Notes: generated by a model from the letters alone, not told the origin. Counted from the first letter of the stretch, positions 28,324-38,661 are shown. The stretch: 64,000 nt of DNA from Sulfobacillus benefaciens (GCA_003023725.1 PXYT01000003.1:80660-144659); one strand, 5' to 3'. Program-made: numbers and translations.

Positions 28324-29199
28324 AATATTTCCTCCTCATACCATTTGTCTTTTGACTAGCCATTTATCTATGCCATTAAGCGTTTCTTTGTTTTGTAGAA
28401 ATCTGGAAGTCCCGTTTTTTGAACATAAAGCCTATGCATTCCACAACGCCGGGATTACCAAAAAACCTTCATTGGGTGGATTTCTGGGGGCCCCGGATGT
28501 CCTCCGCCATTCCAGTGAGACCAGAGTAAGCGCCAGCGCTACCCCCTTATCCCCCATAATATCACTACTATAGGCCGTAATGGATTTTAAAGAGGCGAAG
28601 TCCAAACGACCAGGACCTGCGGTTATGGGGGGTATATCCTGTCACTCATTTCACCGACAACGAAAGAGGAATATATTTCATTGGAGCGGGGTATGGCAAA
28701 GACCCACAAAGTGACCCCGGTCTTTCTCTCACGATTTGAAGAATGGCCGCAACCCGCTGGCGGGTCATCGGGAATGACGATTCAGGACATGACGCTGTCC
28801 TGGGATGGGGGGCTTGGATGCGCAGCAGATGACGCTTAAAGAAAATACCCATGAATTATGTACCAGGACAATAGCAGGACTGCTGTTGTCCTCATCAAAG
28901 AGACGGTAAGGAGACTCCTCGGTTGCATGACGTTCCTCGCCGTCTACCTATATTTTCCGTTAGTTGGCCCCTGTACAAACTCACAACGAACGGTCCTGGG
29001 GCTACCGTTGCCGGCTCTTCATCGTGTCACGTGAAATTCTGTCACCAATAGACAGACTTGTCCGCGGATTCGGCCGAGTCTGTTCCACTGTGCGCTCGCG
29101 CTCCGCCAAACAGATGGCCTGACAACGCGATGCTCCCGGTGGCTGAGAGAATAGGGTCTATCCGCAAGAAACTTCCGAGGTCAGCGAAAAATAGGGAAT
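28324..29199. other. Intergenic stretch with no gene seen
   Basis: About 875 bases with only short frames lacking ribosome binding sites. The left end must contain the promoter of the nitronate monooxygenase. I see no repeat or known transposase text. Confidence 0.4.
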
Positions 29200-29799
29200 T
29201 CATGTTGGCAGGACGGCTAGATGCACCATGATGATGATAATGGTGACCTGAAAGATACCTTGCACTGCAGCTAGGCGCCGATTTCGAAACGTTAGACGCT
29301 TTAGCGTTTCAGGATCGGGAGTCGCGCCCCGCATTTCCTTCAGCATGCGGAAATTGGTTGGAAGCATAATGCCAATTCCGACAATGGTCAATATGAGAAC
29401 AACAATTCCGGCAGCCACAATCCACGGGAAAACGATGCTGTGGCTAACGGCAAATCCGTCGTATTTGGCTACATACCATCCGGCCGTGCCGGTGGTTATG
29501 GCCAAGATAGGCATGTAGAGAAAGGTATTGGGAATAAGACGGCTTTGTATGGCCAGCCGCTGGGACGAAGACAGATGTTTCCAGATTGGTCCCAAAACAA
29601 AACCGAGAAAGATATCGGCACCCGTCCACAAGGACCCGGCCATCACGTGCGTGAACAAAAGAAGAGAAAAGCTGTGAAGGATCAAAGCGATAATCATAAG
29701 AACGGGAAGAAGTAAGATCCACCACGTCAATTTGCGCCACGGGATAATAGGTGTAGCTGCATCAGGTAGCAGTACGGGATCTCGTGTTTCCGTCTCCAT
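29200..29799 (-). CDS. Membrane protein with four to five helices, function unknown
   Basis: 199 residues from ATG 29799, chosen because GGAGG lies seven bases upstream; an earlier in-frame ATG at 29820 has no such site. Hydrophobic segments run near residues 25-50, 50-70, 90-112, 125-150 and 178-198, with a basic loop containing FRMLKEMRGATPDPETLKRL. HSFSLLLFTHVMAGSLWTGAD has two histidines on helices, as in haem-binding or copper-related membrane proteins such as the CopD/DUF2269 type. That resemblance is weak and I do not assign a function. It stands alone. Confidence 0.72.
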   Translation of the reverse strand: METETRDPVLLPDAATPIIPWRKLTWWILLLPVLMIIALILHSFSLLLFTHVMAGSLWTGADIFLGFVLGPIWKHLSSSQRLAIQSRLIPNTFLYMPILAITTGTAGWYVAKYDGFAVSHSIVFPWIVAAGIVVLILTIVGIGIMLPTNFRMLKEMRGATPDPETLKRLTFRNRRLAAVQGIFQVTIIIIMVHLAVLPT

Positions 29800-30234
29800 G
29801 GGTTTGCCTCCATTGCGCATTGGATTTGTATTCTGTTACACGAGGGTGATAAAATTCGAAAACACATTTAATGACAAACGCTTCTATAAATAGATATAGC
29901 GGCGGAAAAATGCCGATGACCTCGGAGATCAACCGATTTTTAATTGAAGGGTAATTGCCGTTTGCATCTAGGCCATCATCCGTTTTCCGACCATGCTGAG
30001 AACAACTATATTTTAGCAGATTTGGCAAATACCATAGGACACTGTTCGCCTAGCGATATACTCCCTTGGAAGCATTGGATGCTCTTCAAGCACGTGATCT
30101 GGGAGGGACACGGGCCTGGCCGCCACCATCGCGGGACTTCAAAATGCTTTAAATGGAATCGAATCTTGTCGTCAATGAGAGGTGCTCGGAAAGGATGCGG
30201 TCGCCGCAAACTTAGCCGCCAAGAGGCCATCGTG
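29800..30234. other. Intergenic, no gene seen
   Basis: About 430 bases between two minus-strand genes. The left half is AT-rich and should contain the promoter of the membrane protein at 29200-29799. No supportable ORF. Confidence 0.4.
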
Positions 30235-31143
30235 TCAAGAGTGGGAAGTTGCCGAGGGGTTCGGCAAGGCGCGTGCCCACCGGATGAGTGTCATCCGTTC
30301 AAAACAGCGAATGTCAGGCATGGGAGCATGGGTATCGAGCAAAATTCGCCACGTGTCAAAGGCCGTGCGTAAGGGGACTGGATATTGCGAGGGGGCATCA
30401 AGAATTTTATTCAAGATTTTCAAGGCTCCCCGAAGCTGACCATGGGACCAGTGGGTGAACAGGGCGGCAATCCAAATGGCAATCTGCACTCTGGCATCAT
30501 GGTTCCGGCGCCACAATTCCTCGAGTATTTCATGGGCTTCGAAATACTGCCCAGCAATAAGGGCCTGATTAAATTGAAACCAGATGAGTTGTTCCGGATG
30601 CGTAAAGGCCAGCGGATAATAGCCCCGAACCCAGCGAGATTCGGGGCGCACCTCGACCAGGATGACATCCGACACCAAGGTGGGAACAGGGTAACTCAAA
30701 GACACCAAATTTTCCGCTCTGTCCACCTCTTCTGGAGTCAAATGATCGGCTAGTGTGACGTGGGGAACCCACGAGGAAGGGAGATACGCGGCGAAGACAG
30801 ACGCTCGCGTGTCCATTAAGGTGTCCAGCCATTGTTTTTGGAGACGGAAGAGGCTGGGGTTCGAACGGGGAGCGAGATATAAGACGGACGAAGGTCCGGA
30901 GAAAGTTTGCGTCGTGTCAAGGACCACGGTGTCCCCCATTGGTTCGGATTCTTGGACCAGCCGTGAGATTACCGGTGCGATTCTTTCCGGGTTTACATCT
31001 TGCCACACATACAAAGACAGATGGGGATATTCCGGGTCTCCCTGAAGCACCGCTCGGAGTCCTTGCTCCGCCAGTACAGACCACATCGTCATCACGAAAT
31101 CGGTGGTCTGGTTGTCAAACAAGAGCTCCAACGCATAAATCAC
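30235..31143 (-). CDS. Fusion of a 2H phosphoesterase domain with a DUF309 domain
   Basis: 302 residues from a GTG at 31143 preceded by AAGGGTGA. The N-terminal half has the paired His-x-Thr/Ser motifs of 2H phosphoesterases (2'-5' RNA ligase/cyclic phosphodiesterase fold), HLS at 41-43 and HVT at 128-130. The C-terminal part from about 190 is a DUF309 helical domain with its signature FNQALIAGQYFEAHEILEEL. Both halves are usually separate proteins. The 2H part would act on 2',3'-cyclic phosphates or 2'-5' linkages of RNA or nucleotides. DUF309 has no established role. No partner gene is adjacent, so regulation and substrate are open. Confidence 0.82.
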   Translation of the reverse strand: MIYALELLFDNQTTDFVMTMWSVLAEQGLRAVLQGDPEYPHLSLYVWQDVNPERIAPVISRLVQESEPMGDTVVLDTTQTFSGPSSVLYLAPRSNPSLFRLQKQWLDTLMDTRASVFAAYLPSSWVPHVTLADHLTPEEVDRAENLVSLSYPVPTLVSDVILVEVRPESRWVRGYYPLAFTHPEQLIWFQFNQALIAGQYFEAHEILEELWRRNHDARVQIAIWIAALFTHWSHGQLRGALKILNKILDAPSQYPVPLRTAFDTWRILLDTHAPMPDIRCFERMTLIRWARALPNPSATSHS

Positions 31144-31828
31144 CGTTTGTCACCCTTCCCAGTTGTGCATTAGAATTGCCTCTATTTTGTGTCTAGGGGA
31201 TAACCTTTACCGGCCCATCATAAGACAGGAACGGGATTCTCGCAAGAAGACGGGAAGAGAATCATGGTAAGTGGCTACGGGTCACGAGGATTCAACGGGA
31301 ATTGCGCCGGAGCCGTTCTGGCGACAGATGACCGCATCATTGTTGGCAAGGAGGTTCCGTGGACCGCATGGGCTGGGCAGTGCACCCTTGCGGCGAAGGG
31401 TTGAGTACAGGCGATTTAATTTAAAAGGTAGACGTTTGATACGCAAGTTTCCTTCCTTCGGGAGACGCGTGAAGAGCTGGGTGTTGGGTGCAGCGATACC
31501 GCGTGTATTACGTCTTTATGGTAGAAATCAGAGGATTTCATCATCTTTTGTCGTGGTTTATGCTCTCATGCTGAGTGCCAATAAGTTCGGTGCGATCGTC
31601 TTATATGCCAGAACCAAGACGCCCGCAATCTTTCGGAACTCAGTCAACTCCACTTCTTGTGGCGCCGGATCCTAAGTTTGTGGAATCACGGCACGGCTGT
31701 CACGAGACGACGACCCCGCCATGGCGAATTCCCCTCCAGACCCGCTGGTACACTTGGCGCTTAACGCTATGTCAGGCCGTCGTCTCGATTCTCCTCCTCT
31801 CCTCTACTGCGCGAAATGCGGGGCCGGA
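31144..31828. other. Intergenic, no gene seen
   Basis: About 685 bases. A plus-strand frame at 31271-31675 (134 codons) has no ribosome binding site and no family text, and I regard it as noise or debris. Confidence 0.35.
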
Positions 31829-33985
31829 TCATACAGAACCCGGCCACCAGTTCCATTTTCCTAACAGCCGCATGATGGAGGGAACGAGTACGAGTCGCAC
31901 AACCGTGGCATCCAGCAAAATCGCAATACCTAAACCAATTCCCAGTTCCTGCATGAATTCTAATCCAATCACGCCAAAGGCGACGAAGACCGTCACCATG
32001 ATCAGAGCGGCTCCCGTTATGATGCGGCCCGTGTCCGCCAGTCCTCGCGCAATGGCCTCCCGGTCGGGGTAATGATCACGATGATAATCCATGATACGGG
32101 TCAAGAGAAAAACTTCATAGTCCGTGGAAAGCCCAAACAGGACGGAAAAGAGAATCAAGGGAGTCGTCCAGTCAATGGCTCCAACGCCGTGAATTCCCGT
32201 GAGAGGTGCTGTGAAGCCGTCTTGAAAGATGAGAACCAAAAGACCCGAAGAAGCGAGAACCGACAAAAAATTCATAGCCACAGCCTTAATAGCGAGGGCC
32301 AGGGAGTGGAAGAGGCGAAAAAGCAGGACCATCGTGGTCAGCGCAATCAGAAACGCTACAACCGGAAGCCAGTGAAGAATTAAGCCGATAACATCAACAG
32401 TATAGGCAACTCCTCCCCCGACCAAAACCTGACCCTTGAATAACGACGAATAATGCAACGACCGCAGGCGGCGTACCAGGGCCTGCGTCCTCTGAGATTC
32501 GGCCCGCGAATTTGGGAACACGGTTAAAAGAAAGACCTTGCGGGAGGGGGACAAAGATCCGTGCAATCCTGGCGGGGGGGCCAGGCGGAATGCGGGCGCC
32601 GGCAACGAGGGCAGAGGCGGAAGAACCTGATGAACATCGGGTTGGTGGGCGATAAGGGTCCGAACCCGCTGGATCTGACGATAGGCTGTCTCGTTATAAA
32701 GGCCTGAGGGTTTGCGTAGCACAACCCACAAAGCACCGCCGATTCCGGGAAACGTATGCTTGAGCCACAAGTCATAGGTTTTACGGGTCTGAGAAGATGC
32801 CGGCAACGTATTGACCCCGGGATTCCAAAATCGGATGGAATGAACCGGCCAGGCCAAGGTGAGTAAAAACAAGGCCGACAGCACGAGGCCCAGTCCCGGC
32901 CGCTTCATGACCCGACGGGCCCAGGACTGCCACCACCGAGTTGGTGTGTCACGCCTTTGGCGGCGAGGCCAGTCTAGCCACGGATCCAGAAGGACCAAGA
33001 CTGCCGGCAACAGCGTGAGTGCGGCTACCACGGTAGCCAGTACCGCTGCGAGAGATCCCAGAGCCATGGATCGCATTAAGGGCTGGTTGACCAGGAGAAT
33101 GACCGCAAAAGCACTGGCGACGATGCTGCCGGAAAACAAAACAGCGCGTCCTGCTGTGGCTGCGGCGATTTTGGCGGAATCGCGGGCATCATGGGTCGAT
33201 CTGGCTAGACGGTAGCGGTGAACCATTAACAAGGCATAATCAATACCGACCCCGAGTCCGATCATGGCAGCTGCATCTTCCACTTCCGGGGCTATGGCCA
33301 TAACGCGGGCAATGAGATCAATCCCGGCCAGTCCCACGGTAATACCCCCAAACCCGATGGCGAGAGGACCAATCGGCGCGATGACGCTGCGAAAAATCCA
33401 GACCAAGGCCACCAGGGTTAATGGGAAACTCCAGATTTCCGCTTCTTTGAGATCTTTGTCGACTTGAGCGGTAAAAGACCGTTCCAAGGGTACCAGCCCG
33501 GTTAACCCTCCGCTAAGACCAGGTGGAGTCTTTTTCAAAAGGGCACGCAAGGGATTTACGGCTTTGGTTGCGGCCAATGAATTGGATGTGGTCTGTTTAA
33601 AGAAGATAGTGCCGTACATAACGTGGCCGTCCGGTGACGTGATAAGTTGGTTCATGGCGGGAATCCGGGAAATTCCGGGAACCTTGTGCATTGACGCCAG
33701 GATCCGTGCCATAGCCTTATGGTATTGGGGCTGGTCAACTTGTCCCGGAGAAGAAAACACAACCGTGGCCGTGGAATTGGCCAGTGTGCCAAATTGGTGC
33801 TGCACAATGTTTTGCACATGTTGTGACGGGCTGCCTGGAACGCCTAATCCGTCCGTTTTGAACTGTTGGGACAAGTTTAGCGTTAGGGGCAGTGCAGCAA
33901 TAAAAATGAGGAACCAAATCACAATGGTGTGCCAAGGATGGTGGACAATCCATTGTGTCAGTCTTGTTCTGCTCAAGGGACCCAT
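31829..33985 (-). CDS. MMPL-family RND exporter
   Basis: 718-residue RND-type membrane transporter with two halves, each an N-terminal helix, a large extracytoplasmic domain and a five-helix bundle. The two MMPL signatures are visible: LGVGIDYALLMVHRYR in the first half and FGLSTDYEVFLLTRIMDYHR in the second, with Asp-Tyr pairs that couple to protons. In Gram-positive bacteria these proteins export lipids, siderophores or drugs. ATG 33985 lies next to a TTG; a GGTCGAGAG precedes both. The gene stands alone with no TetR-type regulator next to it. Its upstream region carries the small hairpin CCCGGAT/ATCCGGG at 34070-34086. Confidence 0.92.
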   Translation of the reverse strand: MGPLSRTRLTQWIVHHPWHTIVIWFLIFIAALPLTLNLSQQFKTDGLGVPGSPSQHVQNIVQHQFGTLANSTATVVFSSPGQVDQPQYHKAMARILASMHKVPGISRIPAMNQLITSPDGHVMYGTIFFKQTTSNSLAATKAVNPLRALLKKTPPGLSGGLTGLVPLERSFTAQVDKDLKEAEIWSFPLTLVALVWIFRSVIAPIGPLAIGFGGITVGLAGIDLIARVMAIAPEVEDAAAMIGLGVGIDYALLMVHRYRLARSTHDARDSAKIAAATAGRAVLFSGSIVASAFAVILLVNQPLMRSMALGSLAAVLATVVAALTLLPAVLVLLDPWLDWPRRQRRDTPTRWWQSWARRVMKRPGLGLVLSALFLLTLAWPVHSIRFWNPGVNTLPASSQTRKTYDLWLKHTFPGIGGALWVVLRKPSGLYNETAYRQIQRVRTLIAHQPDVHQVLPPLPSLPAPAFRLAPPPGLHGSLSPSRKVFLLTVFPNSRAESQRTQALVRRLRSLHYSSLFKGQVLVGGGVAYTVDVIGLILHWLPVVAFLIALTTMVLLFRLFHSLALAIKAVAMNFLSVLASSGLLVLIFQDGFTAPLTGIHGVGAIDWTTPLILFSVLFGLSTDYEVFLLTRIMDYHRDHYPDREAIARGLADTGRIITGAALIMVTVFVAFGVIGLEFMQELGIGLGIAILLDATVVRLVLVPSIMRLLGKWNWWPGSV

Positions 33986-33988
33986 CAA

Positions 33989-34765
33989 TTCTCTCGACCT
34001 GCACTTGGCATTATGTGTTTTGACGGGGACGTCTTTATAGGTATCAAATCCTTTTTGGATAAAATGTCACCCGGATTTCATCCGGGATAACGGCCTAGCA
34101 AACGGGATCCGTTTCAGGGAAATGCGGCTGATGATTTCTAGTCTAGTCGATCCGCCATGTCTGTCAATTCGGTGTCCCAGGAATTTTCCCTCATGGCAGA
34201 TCATATTGATGCGTCCGCCTTGGCTTTGTTTCACGAAACTCGCAGAGAATATTTCAGCCGTGAGCATACGGGGAACCCGGATCTCTTCAGGGAAAACACC
34301 AGAAAGGAAAAGACGGGTCTAGTGCATGGCGTGTCCTCTTTAGGGAGGACAATCCGGAATCCCGGCCCGGTTGTTCTCACCAGCCCCTTGAAATCGTCGT
34401 GGCACCGTGAAATCTGATTGGGTTGTTCCGCGCATCTTGTCCTTGGATTAAGAGGAAATTTCCGACTTACGGCAACTCGGACTCAACATCCTTAGCTCCG
34501 GATTCCATGACCTAGAAAAAACCGGCGGGTTGAAAAATTCCTAAAAACCAATCCTGCCACAAACGCCACCGATAGTATAATACGCCGGAACACCTCGGAT
34601 CCATTGTCAAGATTGAGTTTTAGGATGGTTTATGGTTACGATCTCGAAACCCCTTCTACGGAAACGTAAAGCTAGAGCTAATTCTAGCGAAAATTTCACG
34701 AAATGTTAAGATTTGGTTAGAGAAAATATTAGAAAAATTTAATAAATTTTGGGCGAAAACTGTTC
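33989..34765. other. Intergenic, increasingly AT-rich, no gene seen
   Basis: The stretch between the MMPL exporter and the small zinc protein. Bases about 34610-34765 are strongly AT-rich compared with both sides. No supportable ORF; a frame at 34157-34417 lacks a ribosome binding site. Confidence 0.4.
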
Positions 34766-34792
34766 TCACAACTCAACGAATTGTGATATAAT
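34766..34792 (+). promoter_or_regulatory. Promoter with an inverted repeat in the spacer, before the small zinc protein
   Basis: TCACAA (34766-34771) and TTGTGA (34781-34786) form a perfect inverted repeat with nine bases between. It directly abuts a consensus -10 TATAAT at 34787-34792. A weak -35 (TTCTCA, 34763-34768) overlaps the left arm. A protein bound there would block RNA polymerase, so a repressor operator is likely. Confidence 0.6.
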
Positions 34793-34837
34793 TCACTTAG
34801 AAAGATATGTGACGGTGTTCACAAAGGAGGGATGAAT

Positions 34838-35020
34838 ATGGCAAAGTCTCAGCCGTACGAAGAGCTGTGCCCGGTGTGTCACCAATATCCCGTGCGTCAT
34901 CAAACTCTGAAGCTTACGGGCGACGTTTACGCCATGTGTGAAAATTATCCGGAGTGTTTCTATGTCAGCCGGTTGGAAACACCCGAACAGGACTGGGCTT
35001 CCATGTTGCCCTCTGCGTAA
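34838..35020 (+). CDS. Small Cys4 zinc-binding protein
   Basis: 60 residues from ATG 34838; the ATG at 34832 is too close to the AAAGGAGG at 34823-34830. It has one CxxC knuckle, CPVCHQYP, and a second cysteine pair separated by six residues (CENYPECF), resembling a treble-clef or topoisomerase-type zinc ribbon of the form 'C..C...H......C....Y..C'. It has its own strong promoter with an operator-like repeat and a terminator hairpin, so it is a real, independently transcribed gene. Size and fold would suit a nucleic-acid-binding protein. No function is known to me. Confidence 0.78.
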   Translation: MAKSQPYEELCPVCHQYPVRHQTLKLTGDVYAMCENYPECFYVSRLETPEQDWASMLPSA

Positions 35021-35039
35021 GACAAAATTGGTTGTTTGT

Positions 35040-35071
35040 AAATCCCCTGCCGCCATAGTGACAGGGGATTT
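35040..35071 (+). terminator. Rho-independent-type hairpin after the small zinc protein
   Basis: AAATCCCCTG (35040-35049) and CAGGGGATTT (35062-35071) form a perfect 10-bp stem with a 12-base loop, starting 19 bases after the stop codon. The arms end in AAA and TTT, giving a short U-run. Confidence 0.72.
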
Positions 35072-36336
35072 AACGCGTCAACCGGTTTGATCCGTACTCA
35101 TATGTTCCGGTGCCCCGGGAACCAGGTGTAGCAGGAGTCCTCTTGGTCCAAACTTTTTCAAGGGGATCGCTTATCTCTTCCACCTCCGCCCACATCCACA
35201 CACTTTACTGTGAACTCCGGTTGAAACCAGTGTAGTGAAGGAAGATGGGCATCAGAAAAGACCAATACAAGACGTGGTGGCAAAAACACGGGTTCCCCTT
35301 CCCCCAGGCAAGCGACAGACGAACTAGGCCTGTCCTACGCTCGCTTATCCTCGCTCACATAGCGGGTGGTTTGTTCCTTGACTCCAACCACACTGATGCT
35401 AATCCCAGGACCGGGAGGTCCTTATTAATGAAAGTATCGGAATGCATGCATAATCCTTTTCAACCGCTAGCAACCACAAATTTGGGATCTGTTCAAATCA
35501 CTCTTGTTCCGGTGTGAAACTTGTTCTGATGCGCTTCTTCTCACACCACCATCAATTTTTGTGTTTTTATGATTCTGCATCGGAATACCTGCTCTGGCAT
35601 GGACGTTTTTCACTTCGGACCGGATGTAGAGCCATTGCCCGGGAACAAGAGGAGATCGGCTAGCCCAATTTTTGATTTGTCTTCGTGATGCTATTCCTCC
35701 CCGTAAGATGCCAGAGATTTCAGCCTCGTCCACGACTAAGATGTTGTCCTCTACTGGATGCGCTAATTGTGGGCTCGGTTTACCGTTGTGTTTTACCGAT
35801 ATTGGTACCGAGTGGGCGAATTCCTTTCCGAATGATTTGTGCTGTTATTAAAAGGAAACTTGGATCACAACCGGGTCAGTTGTGCACCAACATGTCTCTG
35901 CATATCTTTGGGTCCAATCCTCAGACACATGGCAAACCGCCAAAAGGAGACGATCCTTTTGAATCACGGCAATACTAGTGTGTGGAGAGGGCGGATGGCG
36001 AAAACGCCGGGAAAACGCCGAGCCTCCACAACTTCCGGGGATTAACCCTCAAAAAGCGGTAGTTCCGGGGAGGGGCACGAGAAAGGAACCAAGGGCCCAC
36101 TGCCGGGGGCCGAAATGCTGTCAAAAAACCGGTGCGGTTCTCTGTTTGGTATCCGTGGGGTGCCGACGCAGGTTCCTTCGAGCCCTTTGAATCGGACTTA
36201 AGGGTCCTTATGACCCGACCCGAGGGTTGGTAAGCTGAACCCAAGGCCGCTGTAACAATGCTGAAGCCCGCCTAACCATGAGAAGTGTACTGGCGGAAGG
36301 GGATGAGGCGGCCGTTTGGGACAAGGGGATGAGAGT
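35072..36336. other. Region without an intact gene; one coding-like minus frame
   Basis: The minus-strand frame 35467-35733 can be extended without a stop to about 35847 and reads like protein: NILVVDEAEISGILRGGIAS, then LVPGQWLYIRSEVKNVHARA. Only a weak GTG at 35733 could start it and no ribosome binding site is clear. I take it as the remains of an unidentified gene. The right end must hold the promoter of the reductase operon starting at 36337. Confidence 0.35.
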
Positions 36337-37410
36337 GTGAAGCCTGAACAAAAACCCGTGGCGCGGCGTCGCATTTTGCGCCAAATGGCCATCGTGGCCA
36401 TCAGTGTGTCCGCGGCGGGAACCCTCCTTCGGTCTAAGGCTCAAGCCAAATCGCTGCAGGCGCTTGCCGCTGCGAGCCGAAAGCAATGGAAGGGGGAAAG
36501 CCGCGCACAGGTGCAGTATTACAATACCAAGCCCAGGTGGGCAAGCTGGACCGTACCTCAGTTAAATGTCTCGGATGGATGGTCCGAACCATCCGGGTGG
36601 ATGTCTAAAATTGAGAATTCACGAAATCTACCCTATATTCACGATAATTTTAATCGGTTGTTGCCAGTGACTAAGTTACCTCATCATTGGGTAATGGTGA
36701 TTGATCTGCGCCGGTGTATCGGATGCCAGGCGTGTGTTGTCAGTTGCAAAAGTGAGAACAATGTGCCGGTCGGCGTTTATCGAACTTGGGTGCAAGTAGT
36801 GGAGACCGGAACCATGGTCCCCGATTCCCAGGGGTCCGTGGTGACGGATCAAGGCACATTCGAACCGAATGTCAAGCGTTTTAGTCTCCCCCGCCTGTGC
36901 AATCACTGTGATGCCCCGCCGTGTGTGGAAGTCTGCCCCGTCAAGGCGACTTTTAAGCGGGAAGATGGTCTGGTTTTAATTGATTATCCCAAGTGTCTGG
37001 GGTGCGGCTACTGCATCAATGCCTGTCCGTATGACGCCCGATTCTTCAACCCGATTCAGCAAACCGCGGACAAATGCACGTTTTGTGTTCAGCGTCTCGA
37101 CCGGGGGCTCTTGCCGGCTTGTGTGACGTCTTGCGTGGGAAGGGCTCGGATATTCGGGGATCTTAATGATCCCAACAGCGAAGTGTCCCGGTTGATTGCG
37201 TCCTATCCGACGACACATTTGAAGACGACTCTGGGAACAAAACCTCAGGTATTCTATATCGATCTCGATGGGGTTCTGGCCGAGGATGGAGCCAATACCT
37301 TTAATACCCTCTATCCCTATGCCGTGGGAACAAACACGGAGGAATACGACGATTTGACGGGCAAGGTACTGCTCCAGACACCGACCGGAGGAGAAAGGGG
37401 GACTCCGTAA
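36337..37410 (+). CDS. Four-cluster FeS subunit of a molybdenum sulfur-compound reductase (TtrB/PsrB/SreB type)
   Basis: 357 residues from a GTG at 36337 (a TTG at 36316 is possible). Sixteen cysteines in four groups bind four [4Fe-4S] clusters: CIGCQACVVSC, CNHCDAPPCVEVCP, CLGCGYCINACP and the final set starting CTFC and ending CVTSCVG. The N-terminus has a twin-arginine-like RRRILRQM followed by a hydrophobic stretch ending in AQA, so the subunit is probably Tat-exported, by itself or with the catalytic subunit. It transfers electrons between the NrfD-like membrane subunit (next gene, immediately adjacent) and the molybdoenzyme (38658). It is the first gene of the operon. Confidence 0.92.
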   Translation: MKPEQKPVARRRILRQMAIVAISVSAAGTLLRSKAQAKSLQALAAASRKQWKGESRAQVQYYNTKPRWASWTVPQLNVSDGWSEPSGWMSKIENSRNLPYIHDNFNRLLPVTKLPHHWVMVIDLRRCIGCQACVVSCKSENNVPVGVYRTWVQVVETGTMVPDSQGSVVTDQGTFEPNVKRFSLPRLCNHCDAPPCVEVCPVKATFKREDGLVLIDYPKCLGCGYCINACPYDARFFNPIQQTADKCTFCVQRLDRGLLPACVTSCVGRARIFGDLNDPNSEVSRLIASYPTTHLKTTLGTKPQVFYIDLDGVLAEDGANTFNTLYPYAVGTNTEEYDDLTGKVLLQTPTGGERGTP

Positions 37411-38661
37411 GTGCTGCAAGGATCTTTGGTTCATTCAGGTCTGGAAAATGTCTATTGGGGCTTAATGATTGTCACGTATCCCTATATTTCGGGACTGGTG
37501 GCGGGGTCGTTTGTGGTGTCTTCGCTCAGCCATGTTTTCCATCAAAAACTGTTCGACGACCTGGCACCATTGGCGGTATTGGTCAGTTTTGCCCTGCTTT
37601 TGGCTGCCCCTTTAACGGTGTTGGGGGACGCGAGGCAACCGATGAATTTTTGGGAACTGATGGCACGGGGGCACTGGCCGTATTCCCCTATTGCGTTCTT
37701 CATTTTGATTTGGATGTCCTACATCGTGTTGATGCTGTTTGAATTATACTTTGCGTTTCGCGCACAAAATGTGCGTCGGCTGATTCGCAGCCAAGGACAA
37801 TCGCGGCTGTACCGATTCCTGACTCTGGGCAGCCGGAACGCCAGTCTGGCGGGAGAAACGCGCGACAAGCGGGTGTTGATGGTTCTTTCGGCAATAGGTA
37901 TTTTAATGGCTTTTCTGTTTCACGGATATATCGGATTTATTTTTGGATCCACCAAGGCGCGGCCCTTGTGGGCGACTCCGTTGATGCCGGTGCTGTTCAT
38001 TGTGTCGGCTATGGTTTCCGGTATTGCGCTGATGTGGGTGGTCAACGTCTTGGTTATGCGGTTTTACCACCGTCCGGTCAATCGTGCCCTCGCCAATGGT
38101 CTGTTGACTTATCTGGTGTTGTTTGTTCTGCTGGATCTTTACATGGATGCCGTAGACTTTCTGACCAGTGCCATTCCGGCTTACACCCAAGGTCCAGTGT
38201 CCCAAGGGTTTCAGCGGATATTGATGTATGGACCCAATAGCTGGGTCTACTTTGGTTTGCAACTCGGGGTGGGACTCGGCATACCGCTGATCGGATGGAT
38301 CATTCCTCAAGTCCGCCGGTCACTGGCTGGAGGAGCGTTAATGAGTCTGGCGGTGTTGGTGGGAGTGTTCGCGATGCGCTGGGATGTTGTAATTGCCGGC
38401 CAGGAACAATCGAAAATTTCCAGCAATGTGGTGACGGTCGCCATACCCTGGACCGGTTTTGATTCGATTCAAACAGTGATCGGAGTCTTCGCGGTGGCAT
38501 TTGTGGTGTTCATGGGATTGGCATGGGTCTTCCCGTGGCAGTCGTGGAACCGAATTCCGGCCGCAGAAGACCAGGAGGCACGGGAAACCTCGGCCCGTCA
38601 ACAAGCGGCCCAGGGCATTCCCGGGACCGCCACAAGCGAAGGAGGCCATGTGGTGTCATGA
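37411..38661 (+). CDS. NrfD/PsrC-family quinone-binding membrane subunit
   Basis: 416-residue membrane protein from a GTG directly after the FeS-subunit stop (TAAGTG). Around ten hydrophobic helices fit the NrfD family, which binds menaquinol and anchors the FeS and Mo subunits on the outer face of the membrane. Family-like text includes YWGLMIVTYPYISGLVAGSF near the N-terminus and the helix pair around MNFWELMARGHWPYSPIAFF. It is longer than most PsrC proteins (about 320-350 residues) and ends in a hydrophilic tail of about 30 residues. Its stop overlaps the start of the next gene (ATGA), giving tight translational coupling. Confidence 0.9.
   Translation: MLQGSLVHSGLENVYWGLMIVTYPYISGLVAGSFVVSSLSHVFHQKLFDDLAPLAVLVSFALLLAAPLTVLGDARQPMNFWELMARGHWPYSPIAFFILIWMSYIVLMLFELYFAFRAQNVRRLIRSQGQSRLYRFLTLGSRNASLAGETRDKRVLMVLSAIGILMAFLFHGYIGFIFGSTKARPLWATPLMPVLFIVSAMVSGIALMWVVNVLVMRFYHRPVNRALANGLLTYLVLFVLLDLYMDAVDFLTSAIPAYTQGPVSQGFQRILMYGPNSWVYFGLQLGVGLGIPLIGWIIPQVRRSLAGGALMSLAVLVGVFAMRWDVVIAGQEQSKISSNVVTVAIPWTGFDSIQTVIGVFAVAFVVFMGLAWVFPWQSWNRIPAAEDQEARETSARQQAAQGIPGTATSEGGHVVS

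Noticed and set aside
38523..38657. N-terminal extension of the molybdoenzyme by 45 residues
   Set aside because: It overlaps the NrfD gene, and would bury the Tat signal. The ATG at 38658 overlaps the NrfD stop in the usual ATGA manner.
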